Of a DNA stretch of 64,000 bases, positions 1-7,030 are shown one piece after another (within the stretch, counting starts at the first letter, position 1; every line of letters starts with the position of its first letter). Source of the stretch: Pseudonocardia halophobica (lineage in GTDB: Bacteria; Actinomycetota; Actinomycetes; Mycobacteriales; Pseudonocardiaceae). Position numbers and translations under genes: made by a program. A model generated the notes under the pieces. That model was not told where the DNA came from. It was given only the letters and a program-made list of their open reading frames with translations, and searched no databases. The stretch covers positions 1-64,000 of the forward strand of contig NZ_BSFQ01000008.1 in NCBI RefSeq assembly GCF_027922425.1, written 5' to 3'.

Positions 1-284
1 GCGCGGCGGGTCCAGGCCAGGGCGGCGCGGACTTCGTCGGACCAATCGCGTTCGCTCCAGCCGGGTTGGGTGGGGTCGTCGGTGCCGAGGGCGACCAGGG
101 CCCGGTAGAACCCGGCCCGGGAGTGGCTGTGCTGGCGGTGCCAGGCCTCGACCACGGTGAGCCGGTCGGGCAGCGGCAGGGTGATCGGGTCGATCGCGGC
201 GAGGGCAGCGGCGAGCGCGGGGCCGGGCGGGAGGTCCGCCAGGTCCTGGATCAGCTCGGCCTGCTGCACGCGTCGAACATACAT
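1..284 (-). CDS. DUF222 / 13E12-repeat family HNH endonuclease-like protein, N-terminal fragment
   Basis: Read on the minus strand, an open frame runs from an ATG at 284 off the left edge, giving 94 residues. It has the alanine-rich helical start typical of actinobacterial DUF222 proteins (ALAAALAAIDP, then LTVVEAWHRQ and SRAGFYRALVAL). These proteins normally carry a C-terminal HNH nuclease domain, which would lie outside the window. They are usually multicopy in a genome and their role is unknown; mobile-element-like behaviour has been suggested. Only the N-terminus is visible, so it is unclear whether the gene is intact. Start: ATG TAT GTT at 284 keeps the frame; no clear Shine-Dalgarno sequence precedes it. 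Confidence 0.6.
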   Translation of the reverse strand, partial: MYVRRVQQAELIQDLADLPPGPALAAALAAIDPITLPLPDRLTVVEAWHRQHSHSRAGFYRALVALGTDDPTQPGWSERDWSDEVRAALAWTRR

Positions 285-732
285 TCGACCACCGACAAGA
301 TCGGGTCCTCTGCGGGCGTCTCGATGAACTTGTTGCCTCATCTGCGCAGATCGGTGAAGCAGTGGGCGTGGAGATGCCGGCGTGGTGGCGACCGGAGTAC
401 GCGACGTGCGGCCTCGGCTCAGAGAGTCGCGGTGCCGAAGCTGGTCTTGGCTGAGCTCGTCCGCATCGTCACGAATCGGCCTCCTCGGTCCGAGCGATGT
501 GCCGCGGGCTCGTCAAGTGGGGCGGCAGCCCGCATACGCCAGGTCTACGACTGGTCGGCCGCCGAGCGGGGCCTGCCCGGCGTGCGCGACCTCCTGACCG
601 ACGGCAGCCCGTACTACGCCTGGCCCGCCGACGACCGCCGGCCCTGGTTCCCGAGACCGGGCGTCCTGGCCCGGGCGGGACGACGGGCCCTGCCCCCACC
701 CTGAGGCCGGACAGGGCCGACTCCGCCGCTGA
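285..732. other. Gene-poor stretch with no recognisable intact gene
   Basis: About 450 bp between the DUF222 fragment and the yajQ terminator. Plus-strand frames stay open here, as expected at this GC content, and one ends with a protein-like tail (VYDWSAAERGLPG, then SPYYAWPADDRRPWF) stopping at 704. I do not recognise it; it may be the degraded 3' end of a lost gene. The stretch around 290-480 is less GC-rich than its surroundings, which fits decayed or acquired DNA. No repeat, tRNA or insertion-sequence end is visible. Confidence 0.4.
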
Positions 733-760
733 GGCCGGACGGGGTCGACCCCGTCCGGCC
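733..760 (-). terminator. Hairpin terminator after yajQ
   Basis: Perfect 12-bp arms (GGCCGGACGGGG and CCCCGTCCGGCC) around a TCGA loop, lying 6 nt beyond the yajQ stop codon. There is no T-tract, which is common for actinobacterial terminators. A related but imperfect copy of the left arm (GAGGCCGGACAGGG) lies about 30 bp further downstream. Confidence 0.7.
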
Positions 761-766
761 CGACCC

Positions 767-1258
767 TCAGCGGTAGTTCGTGAACTGCAGGGCGATGCCG
801 AAGTCCTTGCTCTTCAGCAGCGCGATGACGGCCTGCAGGTCGTCCTTCTTCTTGCCCGAGACGCGCAGCTGGTCGCCCTGGATCTGGGCCTGCACGCCCT
901 TCAGCTTCTCGTCGCGGATGGTCTTGCTGATCTCCTTGGCCTTGTCCGAGGCGATGCCCTGCAGGATCTTGCCGGTGACCTTGTAGATCTTGCCGGACGG
1001 CGCGGGCTCGCCCACCTCGAACGCCTTCAGCGAGATGTTCCGCTTGATCAGCTTCTCCTTGAAGACGTCGACCGCGGCCTTCAACCGCTCCTCGGTCCCG
1101 GACTCGAGGGTGATCGCCTCCTCACCGGCCCAGCTGATCGAGGTGTCGGTCCCCCGGAAGTCGAACCGCTGGGAGAGCTCCTTCGCGGCCTGGTTGAGGG
1201 CGTTGTCGACCTCCTGCCGATCGACCTTGCTCACCACGTCGAACGACGGGTCGGCCAT
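767..1258 (-). CDS. yajQ: YajQ family nucleotide-binding protein
   Basis: 163 residues, full length for the YajQ/UPF0234 family. It begins [13 protein letters not shown] and shows the family signatures FDFRGTD near residue 33, a central [18 protein letters not shown] segment and a C-terminal [12 protein letters not shown]. Members have two ferredoxin-like halves; some bind cyclic di-GMP and others have been linked to RNA or tRNA binding, so the exact role here is open. The ATG is preceded by AAGGAGGAG at good spacing. It is transcribed alone, away from tRNA-Tyr, and followed by its own hairpin. Confidence 0.93.
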   Translation of the reverse strand: MADPSFDVVSKVDRQEVDNALNQAAKELSQRFDFRGTDTSISWAGEEAITLESGTEERLKAAVDVFKEKLIKRNISLKAFEVGEPAPSGKIYKVTGKILQGIASDKAKEISKTIRDEKLKGVQAQIQGDQLRVSGKKKDDLQAVIALLKSKDFGIALQFTNYR

Positions 1259-1349
1259 GGGCTCCTCCTTGCTGGCGGCCCCCCTCGTGGGGGCCGGATC
1301 TCGCTGTCGTATCCTTCTCCCTGCACGTCGGCGAGGCCGACGGCACCCC

Positions 1350-1431
1350 GGCAGGTTGCCCGAGTGGCCAAAGGGAGCGGACTGTAAATCCGTCGGCTTA
1401 GCCTACGAAGGTTCGAATCCTTCACCTGCCA
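1350..1431 (+). tRNA. tRNA-Tyr (anticodon GTA)
   Basis: Cloverleaf with a 7-bp acceptor stem (GGCAGGT with ACCTGCC), anticodon GTA at 1384-1386 in a GGACT..AATCC context, a long variable arm as expected for class II tRNA-Tyr, and a T arm with loop TTCGAAT. The discriminator is A; CCA is not encoded. A strong hairpin follows 13 nt downstream. Confidence 0.95.
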
Positions 1432-1443
1432 CACCCTCGGGGT

Positions 1444-1481
1444 ACGGCCCCTGACCAGCGGAGACGCGGGTCAGGGGCCGT
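1444..1481 (+). terminator. Terminator of tRNA-Tyr
   Basis: 13-bp perfect arms (ACGGCCCCTGACC and GGTCAGGGGCCGT) with a 12-nt loop, followed by TCTCGT. It directly follows the tRNA and precedes the next gene by about 80 bp. Confidence 0.75.
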
Positions 1482-1564
1482 TCTCGTATGCCGATGTCCT
1501 CCGACGGTCGATGACTCCCGCCCGCCGCCGCGGTCCTGTGTAGGCGACGCAGGGAGGCGATTCC

Positions 1565-1924
1565 GTGGCGGTGATCGAGGACGTCCGGTTGCTGGGCACC
1601 GAGCTGGAGCGCTCGTACCAGGTGTACGTGCGCGGCCGATTGAAGTTCCGCGTCAAGCAGATCGTCTACGTGGCGTTCTCCCTCGACGAGCGCGAGATGG
1701 GCTTCGCGTTCCCCAAGGAGGAGCGGGCGGCGCTCGTCGCGAGCGAGCCGCACAAGTTCCGGCTGCCGTCGGCGTCGGACATGCGCTTCAACTGGGTCCA
1801 CGCCGACCTCGCGGCACTGGACGCGACCGAGGCCCGGGAGCTCGTCGTCGACGCGTGGCGGATGGTCGTGCCCAAGAAGGTCTCGCGGGCCTACGACCTC
1901 ACCCATCCCGGCGGCCCGGGCTGA
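1565..1924 (+). CDS. MmcQ/YjbR-family protein
   Basis: 119 residues with the MmcQ/YjbR fold pattern: repeated beta strands in the first half (YQVYVRGRLKFRVKQIVYVAFS), then EMGFAFPKEERAALV, and a C-terminal helix ending ARELVVDAWRMVVPKKV. YjbR proteins have a double-wing DNA-binding-like fold, but most lack a known function. The GTG start lacks an obvious ribosome-binding site (GGGAGGCGATTCC upstream is a weak candidate). It stands alone between tRNA-Tyr and a convergent membrane protein gene. Confidence 0.75.
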   Translation: MAVIEDVRLLGTELERSYQVYVRGRLKFRVKQIVYVAFSLDEREMGFAFPKEERAALVASEPHKFRLPSASDMRFNWVHADLAALDATEARELVVDAWRMVVPKKVSRAYDLTHPGGPG

Positions 1925-1943
1925 CCCGGCCCGGGCACCGTGC

Positions 1944-2606
1944 TCACGCCTCCAGGCCCTCCTTGCGCAGGTACCAGACGTGCCAGGCGATCAGGCCGGC
2001 CAGCGCGGCGAACCACACGACCGTGGTGACCAGGGCGATCAGGTCGATCGGCAGGGTGTAGACGAGCACGACGTGCACCACCGCGTTCGCCAGCAGCACC
2101 GCCCCCCAGGCGGCCGTGTCGATGCGCAGCCCGCGCCGGAACCGCGCGTCGGTGTCCCAGCGGGCCGCCCAGGTGGCCGCGCCCTCGGCGCCGCGCTTGA
2201 TCTCCGCGATCGTCCGGCCCAACGTCAGCTGGGCCGGCCTGCCGACGACGACCGACACCAGCATCCAGAGCCCGAACAGCCCGCCGAGGGCGGCGGTCCA
2301 GCCCTCGCGGATCGCGAGCGTGCGGGGGTCGTCCGACAGCAGGCCGAGCACGACGGACAGCACCAGGACGCTCAGCGTGACCAGCGCGACGAGGTCGATC
2401 CGGCGGTTGCGGACGACCGTCCACGCCACGTACGGGGCCGCCACGAGCACCCCGGCCATCAGCGCCCACCACTGGCTCACCCCCGCCGCGCGCAGCCCGT
2501 AGAAGAGCGCCATCGGCACGAGGACCTCGAACACCACGGTCAGCACGTTGGCCCGGACCACCCGGCGCAGGCCCGCGTCCGAGGCAGGCCTCCCCTCGAC
2601 CGTCAC
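1944..2606 (-). CDS. VC0807-family integral membrane protein
   Basis: 220 residues, with about six hydrophobic segments (near residues 22-40, 47-63, 70-90, 105-122, 165-185 and 190-210) separated by arginine-rich loops such as VVRNRRIDLVAL. The pattern VFEVLVPMALFYGLR followed by WWALMAGVL fits the VC0807/intracellular-septation-like family of uncharacterised membrane proteins. Its GTG start overlaps the stop codon of the upstream TetR regulator as GTGA, so the two are translationally coupled. The regulator probably controls this membrane protein, but the ligand is not predictable. Confidence 0.75.
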   Translation of the reverse strand: MTVEGRPASDAGLRRVVRANVLTVVFEVLVPMALFYGLRAAGVSQWWALMAGVLVAAPYVAWTVVRNRRIDLVALVTLSVLVLSVVLGLLSDDPRTLAIREGWTAALGGLFGLWMLVSVVVGRPAQLTLGRTIAEIKRGAEGAATWAARWDTDARFRRGLRIDTAAWGAVLLANAVVHVVLVYTLPIDLIALVTTVVWFAALAGLIAWHVWYLRKEGLEA

Positions 2607-3199
2607 GCCGATTCCCCTTCGGATGTGGTCGCGCGGACGTAGAGGTCGGCGAGCTCGCGGCCCAGGCGGGCGAGCTCCGCGGGGCCGGGCGGGTCGGCGG
2701 CCGCGGTGGCGACGACGGCGTCGAGCCCACTGGTGAGCGCGATCGTCACGGCCCGGACGTCGAAGGGGCGGAAGACGCCCGCCTCCTGCCCGGCGCGGAA
2801 GTGCTCCTCGAACACGGCCGGGCGGCCGCTGACGCCCGGGCTCGTCGCAGCGCCGTTCCGCACGATGTCGATCAACGCCCGGACGGCGGCGGGGTGCTCG
2901 CCGACGAGCGCGACGTTCGACTCGACGTAGGCCCGCAGCTGCGCGACGTGCCCGTCCGCGCCCTCGAGATAGGGCTCCATGAACGACCCGGTCACCCGCT
3001 CGATCTCCGCGACGCAGGCCGCGAGCAGGTCGTCCTTGCCCGCGAAGTGGTAGCTGATCATGCCGGTGCTCGACAGCCCGGCGTGCGTCGCGATCCGGCT
3101 GAACGACGCCTTGGCGTAGCCGACCTCGGCGATCACCTCGATCGCCGCCGTGACGATCTGGGCGCGCCGGCTCGTCTCCGTGAAGGTCCTTGCTCGCAC
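2603..3199 (-). CDS. TetR/AcrR family transcriptional regulator
   Basis: 198 residues from the chosen GTG. The N-terminal helix-turn-helix is clear (RRAQIVTAAIEVIAEVGYAK, SFSRIATHAGLSSTG, ISYHFAGKDDLLAAC), followed by a divergent ligand-binding domain. Two starts are possible: TTG at 3205 and GTG at 3199. Neither has a Shine-Dalgarno sequence, and both lie inside a perfect inverted repeat, suggesting a leaderless message and autorepression. The gene is coupled by a 4-nt overlap to the downstream VC0807-family membrane protein, its most likely second target. Confidence 0.88.
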   Translation of the reverse strand: MRARTFTETSRRAQIVTAAIEVIAEVGYAKASFSRIATHAGLSSTGMISYHFAGKDDLLAACVAEIERVTGSFMEPYLEGADGHVAQLRAYVESNVALVGEHPAAVRALIDIVRNGAATSPGVSGRPAVFEEHFRAGQEAGVFRPFDVRAVTIALTSGLDAVVATAAADPPGPAELARLGRELADLYVRATTSEGESA

Positions 3200-3223
3200 G
3201 AGCAAAAATTAGCTCGGCCGAGC
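3190..3223 (-). promoter_or_regulatory. Double palindromic operator of the TetR regulator
   Basis: Two inverted repeats share the half-site GCTCG/CGAGC. One is TTGCTCGCACGAGCAA (7-bp arms, 2-bp centre), overlapping the regulator's start codon. The other is GCTCGGCCGAGC, a perfect 12-bp palindrome. Their centres are 20 bp apart, about two helical turns, as expected for cooperative binding of two TetR dimers. The AT-rich AAAAATTA between them is the likely promoter core. Confidence 0.7.
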
Positions 3224-3242
3224 AAGTCGCGCAAGGGTGGGG

Positions 3243-3440
3243 CTACGGCAGGAGCACGAGCGTGCCCGTGCCGGCCGTCCGTTCCAGGAGCTCGTGGGCG
3301 CGGCGGGCCTCGACGAGCGGCAGCCGCTCCGCCACGACCGGGATGGATCTTGTCGGCGCGCAGAGCTCGAGCAGCGTGCGGACGTCCTCCCGGAACGCGT
3401 ACGGATCGCGAGGATCCCGCCGCCGCGCGCCACGACGGGA
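3243..3440 (-). pseudogene. C-terminal remnant of a zinc-type alcohol dehydrogenase / quinone oxidoreductase
   Basis: The minus strand encodes a typical MDR-family C-terminus: RTLLELCAPTRSIPVV, then VAERLPLVEARRAHELLE, then TGTLVLLP and stop. This matches the last ~50-60 residues of quinone-oxidoreductase-like enzymes. Upstream the similarity ends within about 30 codons, and the reading frame continues only as an antisense shadow of the neighbouring acetyltransferase. The catalytic and Rossmann domains are absent, so this is a truncated relic. It lies between the TetR operator and the acetyltransferase gene. Confidence 0.55.
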
Positions 3441-3463
3441 CGCGGCCCGGGATCGAGCCGGAG

Positions 3464-3964
3464 CTAGATGCCGAACGGCGCGGCGTACCTGACCGTCCCC
3501 GCCGGCAGGGGGTCGTCGGTGAGGGAGAGGGCCATGAGCGCCTCGTCCGGTACCTCGGCGGGGAGCCGGATGCCGTGGGTCGATGCCCGGCCGAAGCCGA
3601 AGCGCGGGTAGTAGTCCGGGTGCCCCAGCACGATCACGAACCGCTCGCCCCGCTCCCGCGCCGCCGCCAGCACCGCACGGACGGCGGCGGACCCGGCGCC
3701 CGACCGTTGGTGGACGGGCAGGACGGAACAGGGGGCGAGGCAGAGTGCCGGGACCTCGTCGACGTGACAGCGGGTCAGCAGGGCGTGCCCGACGATCTCC
3801 CCGTCCGGCGACTCGGTGACCACCGACAGCCCGTCGATCCATGCGGGATCGGTGCGGAGGGCGTCGACGAGGTCGGCCTCTCCGGGGGCGTCGAAGGCGG
3901 CCAGCACGACCCGTCGCACCGCGGGCGCGTCCTCGGGTGCCTCCGGCCGCGTGGTCCAGTGCAT
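3464..3964 (-). CDS. GNAT family N-acetyltransferase
   Basis: 166 residues. GNAT motifs are visible: IVGHALLTRCHV (beta strand), then APCSVLPVHQRSGAGSAAVRAVL, the acetyl-CoA pyrophosphate loop written here as QRSGAG, and VIVLGHPDYYPRFGF near the C-terminus, typical of the YhbS-like subgroup. The substrate is unknown. The ATG at 3964 has a strong ribosome-binding site (GGGAGG, 7 nt upstream). The longer minus-strand frame upstream is an antisense shadow of the nitrilase gene. It diverges from that nitrilase with a 42-bp gap. Confidence 0.88.
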   Translation of the reverse strand: MHWTTRPEAPEDAPAVRRVVLAAFDAPGEADLVDALRTDPAWIDGLSVVTESPDGEIVGHALLTRCHVDEVPALCLAPCSVLPVHQRSGAGSAAVRAVLAAARERGERFVIVLGHPDYYPRFGFGRASTHGIRLPAEVPDEALMALSLTDDPLPAGTVRYAAPFGI

Positions 3965-4006
3965 GCGGTGATCCTCCCAGCGGGGGCCACCGGATACCGT
4001 GCGGCC

Positions 4007-4720
4007 GTGCCTCCGAGGCTGCCCCTGACCGTCGTCGCCGCCCAACCGCCCTGCACCGCGCGGGACGTCGCGGCCAACGTCCGCGCCCACGCCGACACGG
4101 TCCGCCGGGCCGGCGCGCGGCTGGTCGTCTTCCCCGAGCTGTCGCTGACCGGCTACGAGCTCGACGCCCCCGCCCTCGATCCCGCCGATCCCCGGCTCGC
4201 GCCGCTGGTCGAGGCGTGCGCCGACAGCGGTGCCCTCGCCCTCGCCGGCGCCCCGCTGCCCCTCGGGGGCGGCGGCCGCTCGCTCGGTGTGCTGGCCGTC
4301 GACGGCGCGGGAGCGCGGATCGCCTACCGCAAGATGTGCCTGGGCGGGGCGGAGCCGGCGCACTTCACCGCCGGGGCCGGACCCGGCGTCGTCGAGGTCG
4401 ACGGCTGGCGGCTCGGTCTCGCCGTCTGCCGGGACATGGGCGTGCCGGAGCAGGCCGCGCGCACGGCGTCGCTCGGCATGGACGCCTATGTGGCCGGTGC
4501 CGTGGACACCCCGGACGACGCCGCGGTGCAGGAGGAACGGGCCCGGCGGATCGGGCGCGACCACGGCGTCCCGGTCGTCGTGGCCAGCTTCGCGGGTCCC
4601 ACCGGGGGTGGCTACGACCGCACCGCGGGCCGCTCCGGGATCTGGGCGGCGGACGGCACGGTGCTCGCGCGGTGCGGGTCCGGGCCGGGTGAGACCGCCC
4701 GCGCCGTGCTCGTCGCCTGA
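4007..4720 (+). CDS. Carbon-nitrogen hydrolase (nitrilase superfamily)
   Basis: 237 residues, compact for the family. The Glu-Lys-Cys catalytic triad is visible: Glu in VVFPELSLTGYEL, Lys in AYRKMCLGG and Cys in GLAVCRDMG. The amide or nitrile substrate cannot be predicted. The GTG start lies 8 nt after a -10-like GATACC with no Shine-Dalgarno sequence, suggesting a leaderless transcript. The long upstream extension of this frame to 2801 is a shadow, because it runs antisense through the TetR and acetyltransferase genes. Confidence 0.88.
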   Translation: MPPRLPLTVVAAQPPCTARDVAANVRAHADTVRRAGARLVVFPELSLTGYELDAPALDPADPRLAPLVEACADSGALALAGAPLPLGGGGRSLGVLAVDGAGARIAYRKMCLGGAEPAHFTAGAGPGVVEVDGWRLGLAVCRDMGVPEQAARTASLGMDAYVAGAVDTPDDAAVQEERARRIGRDHGVPVVVASFAGPTGGGYDRTAGRSGIWAADGTVLARCGSGPGETARAVLVA

Positions 4721-4762
4721 CCGGCGGAGACGCGGCGGCCGGGCCGCCGTAACATCCGCGCG

Positions 4763-5161
4763 GTGGCGGAGTACAGGATCTCGGAGGTCGCGGGCCTGCT
4801 CGGGGTCAGCGACGACACGGTGCGCCGGTGGATCGACGCCGGCACGCTCCCGGTGCACCTCGACGCCTCGCGACGCAAGGTCGTCGACGGGGCCTCGCTG
4901 GCGGCGTTCACCCGGGAGCACGCGACGGCGGCGCCGGACCCGTCGGACGTGCACACCTCCGCCCGCAACCGCATGGTCGGCCTGGTGACCGAGGTTGTCA
5001 CGGACAAGGTCATGGCCCAGGTCGAGATGCAGTGCGGGCCGCATCGGGTGGTGTCGCTGATGAGCCGGGAGGCGGTCGAGGAGCTCGGGCTGCAGCCCGG
5101 CTCGCTCGCCGTCGCGGTGATCAAGTCGACGAACGTCGTCGTCGAGACACCCCGACGCTGA
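4763..5161 (+). CDS. Helix-turn-helix and TOBE (Mop) domain protein, probable molybdate-binding regulator
   Basis: 132 residues. The first ~50 residues are a MerR/excisionase-type helix-turn-helix (YRISEVAGLLGVSDDTVRRW, then TLPVHLDASRRKVVDG). The last ~68 form a Mop/TOBE molybdate-binding domain (ARNRMVGLVTEV, MAQVEMQCGPHRVVSLMS, SLAVAVIKSTNVVV). This two-domain build is common in actinobacteria and is thought to sense molybdate. A molybdenum enzyme, the CO dehydrogenase, is encoded 11 kb away, but a link is only inferred. TAACAT lies 7 nt before the GTG, so it is probably leaderless. Its 3' end overlaps the convergent methyltransferase by 41 nt. Confidence 0.85.
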   Translation: MAEYRISEVAGLLGVSDDTVRRWIDAGTLPVHLDASRRKVVDGASLAAFTREHATAAPDPSDVHTSARNRMVGLVTEVVTDKVMAQVEMQCGPHRVVSLMSREAVEELGLQPGSLAVAVIKSTNVVVETPRR

Positions 5162-5921
5162 TCCCGATCACGACGGTGGCGTCGAGCTCCTCGGAGCGGG
5201 TCATCGCGGTGCCCATGCCGTGCACGACCATCGCCGCCGCGGTGCCCGGCGCCTGCCGCCGGGAGGTCTCGATCAGCAGGTACCCGCCCGGGCGCAGCCA
5301 CCGGGGTGCGAGCGCGGCGATCCGCCGGTGCAGGTCGAGGCCGTCGGCGCCGCCGTCGAGGGCGGTGAGCGGCTCGTGGTCGCGGGCCTCGGGCGGCATC
5401 AGCGGGACCTCCGCCGTGGGCACGTAGGGCGCGTTGGCGAGCAGCAGGTCGACGCGTCCGCGCAGTTCGGCGGGCAGGGCGGCGTCGAGGTCGCCCTCGT
5501 GGACGTGCCCGCCGCGCGGTTCCAGGTTCCGGCGTGCGCAGCGCACCGCCGCGGGGTCGACGTCCGCGGCGTGCACCTCGGCCCCCGGCAGTTCCGCGGC
5601 CAGTGCGGTCGCCACCGCCCCCGACCCGCAGCAGAGGTCCACGACGACGGCGTCCCGAGGAGCCAGCGCCAGCCCCTGCTCCACGAGCAGCTCGGTCCGC
5701 CGGCGCGGCACGAAGACCTTCTCGTCGACGACGATCCGCAGCCCGCGGAACTCCGCCCACCCCACGACGTGCTCCAGCGGGACGCCCGCGACGCGCCGGG
5801 CCAGCATCGCCTCCAGCTCCTCCGCGGACCCCGCCGACGCCGCCAGGACCTCGGCCTCCTCCTCCGCGAACACGCACCCCGCGGCGCGCAGTGCCCCGAC
5901 CAGGGCCTCGCTCGATCCCAC
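5121..5921 (-). CDS. Putative protein N5-glutamine methyltransferase (HemK/PrmC-like)
   Basis: 266 residues with a Rossmann methyltransferase core: VVVDLCCGSGAVATALA is the SAM-binding motif I, VHAADVDPAAVRCARRN is motif II, and LLLANAPYVP is the catalytic NPPY-type loop, with Ala for the first Pro. The N-terminal helical part (RVAGVPLEHVVGWAEFRGL) matches release-factor methyltransferases. It is probably a paralogue of PrmC acting on another glutamine substrate, because true PrmC usually sits beside prfA. GATAAT sits 8 nt before the GTG, so the transcript appears leaderless. Confidence 0.83.
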   Translation of the reverse strand: MGSSEALVGALRAAGCVFAEEEAEVLAASAGSAEELEAMLARRVAGVPLEHVVGWAEFRGLRIVVDEKVFVPRRRTELLVEQGLALAPRDAVVVDLCCGSGAVATALAAELPGAEVHAADVDPAAVRCARRNLEPRGGHVHEGDLDAALPAELRGRVDLLLANAPYVPTAEVPLMPPEARDHEPLTALDGGADGLDLHRRIAALAPRWLRPGGYLLIETSRRQAPGTAAAMVVHGMGTAMTRSEELDATVVIGISVGVSRRRRSST

Positions 5922-5940
5922 GGAGGGGCATTATCACGGA
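5922..5940. promoter_or_regulatory. 19-bp divergent leaderless promoter pair
   Basis: Only 19 bp separate two divergent start codons. On the minus strand GATAAT lies 8 nt before the methyltransferase GTG; on the plus strand CATTAT ends 6 nt before the phosphatase ATG. The two -10 hexamers overlap almost completely, so the promoters should compete. Neither gene has a Shine-Dalgarno sequence. Confidence 0.55.
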
Positions 5941-6384
5941 ATGATCCAGCTGGACGGCGCGGTCCTGCTCCCCGACGGCACCCCGGTCCGCGGCCGGGGC
6001 CGCCGTGACCCCCTGCCGGACGGGCCGCTGCCCGAGTTCTCCCTCTGCCTCGGCCGCCCCGGGCACGACGACGAGCCGGACTGGCCCGCGGCCTGGATCG
6101 TCTGGCCGGACTTCCGCGTGCCCCGCGACCGGGACGGCGCCACCGCCGCGATCGTCGACGCCTACGAGCGCGCCCGTTCGGGCGTGCGGGTGGAGGTCAG
6201 CTGCACGGGCGGGACCGGCCGCACGGGCACGGTGATCGCGTGCATGGCGGTGCTGGCCGGACATCCCGGCGCCGAGGCCGTGGCCTGGGCCCGGGCGCAC
6301 TATCGGCCCCGGGCCGTCGAGACTCCCTGGCAGCGGCGGTGGGTCCGGGCGTTCGCCGAACGGGTGGCCCGGCGCGCGAGCTGA
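5941..6384 (+). CDS. Protein-tyrosine-phosphatase-like protein
   Basis: 147 residues with the phosphatase P-loop Cys-X5-Arg, here VSCTGGTGRTGT at about residues 84-95. The loop is followed by a helix (VIACMAVLAGHPGAEAVAWAR) and a C-terminal WQRRWVRAFAERVAR. This short form is common in actinobacteria as an uncharacterised protein-tyrosine phosphatase. A general-acid Asp is not obvious, so activity is unproven. The preceding frame from 5434 is a shadow of the methyltransferase gene. It converges on a small hypothetical gene 5 bp downstream. Confidence 0.82.
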   Translation: MIQLDGAVLLPDGTPVRGRGRRDPLPDGPLPEFSLCLGRPGHDDEPDWPAAWIVWPDFRVPRDRDGATAAIVDAYERARSGVRVEVSCTGGTGRTGTVIACMAVLAGHPGAEAVAWARAHYRPRAVETPWQRRWVRAFAERVARRAS

Positions 6385-6389
6385 GGTGC

Positions 6390-6659
6390 TCACCGCGGAC
6401 CGGCGGTGAGTCCGCGTTCAGCAGCACCGGGGAGTCGGGTCCGGCGCCGCCCGTAGTCCGAGGCCAGGCGGGTGCGGGCGGTGAACAGGTGCCGCGCCAC
6501 CTCGGCGGTGATGCGGTCCGCGTCGGCGGAGCAGCGCCCGGCCCATTGGTCCTCCGGCAGCCCGCGGTAGGCCGAGGTGAGCTCCTCCAGCGCGCCGAGC
6601 AGGTCGGCGATCGCGGCGGACCGCGACTCGGCCTGAGCGACGGTCAGGTCGATGGTCAT
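6390..6659 (-). CDS. Small helical protein of unknown function
   Basis: 89 residues, largely alpha-helical by composition (VAQAESRSAAIADLLGALEEL, then ITAEVARHLFTARTRLASDYG), with an arginine-rich tail. I do not recognise a family. The start ATG has no strong ribosome-binding site. It may be co-transcribed with the cupin gene upstream, 46 bp away. Its 3' end contains an 8-bp inverted repeat (CTCACCGC and GCGGTGAG) that could terminate the convergent phosphatase gene. Confidence 0.55.
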   Translation of the reverse strand: MTIDLTVAQAESRSAAIADLLGALEELTSAYRGLPEDQWAGRCSADADRITAEVARHLFTARTRLASDYGRRRTRLPGAAERGLTAGPR

Positions 6660-6705
6660 GCCGCCCAGGGTCGCGCGTGCAGGTGTCCGGCGTGGTCCCT
6701 CGACG

Positions 6706-7011
6706 TCACGAACCCGTGACCTCCGCCGCGCACCCGTCTCCGCGCGAGACGGCGAGGATCACCGCCGGGACCGCGCCCGGGTTGTGCACCGTGCGCAGGT
6801 TCAGCCCGGTGAACCACAGCACCGAGCCCGCGGCGAACCGCCGGCGCCCGCCCGCGTGGCAGCGCAGTTCGATCTCCCCGGCCTCGAGGACGACGAGTAC
6901 GCCGCGCCACTCCGCCTCCACGTGCGGTCGCGACTCGCCCGGGGCGATCTCGATCCGCCGCCGGCCGAAGCGGCGGCCGGGTGACTGCGTCGCACCGCCT
7001 CTGCCACCCAT
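6706..7011 (-). CDS. Cupin-domain protein
   Basis: About 101 residues from the preferred start. The small beta-barrel pattern is visible: IEIAPGESRPHVEAEWRGVL, then VVLEAGEIELRCHAGGRRR, then FAAGSVLWFTGLNLRTVHNPG, with single His residues placed where cupin metal ligands often lie. The frame is open to 7092, but the ATG at 7011 has a strong GGGGGAGG 4 nt upstream and avoids overlapping the patatin gene, so it is preferred. Function is unknown. Confidence 0.68.
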   Translation of the reverse strand: MGGRGGATQSPGRRFGRRRIEIAPGESRPHVEAEWRGVLVVLEAGEIELRCHAGGRRRFAAGSVLWFTGLNLRTVHNPGAVPAVILAVSRGDGCAAEVTGS

Positions 7012-7030
7012 GCCGCCTCCCCCCCACGAC

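Noticed and set aside
1350..1924. tRNA-Tyr as an integration site of a genomic island
   Set aside because: No integrase gene and no direct repeat of the tRNA 3' end was seen downstream in the window.
2801..4006. Upstream part of the nitrilase open frame
   Set aside because: It passes antisense through the TetR and acetyltransferase genes with no domain content; homology starts at the GTG at 4007.
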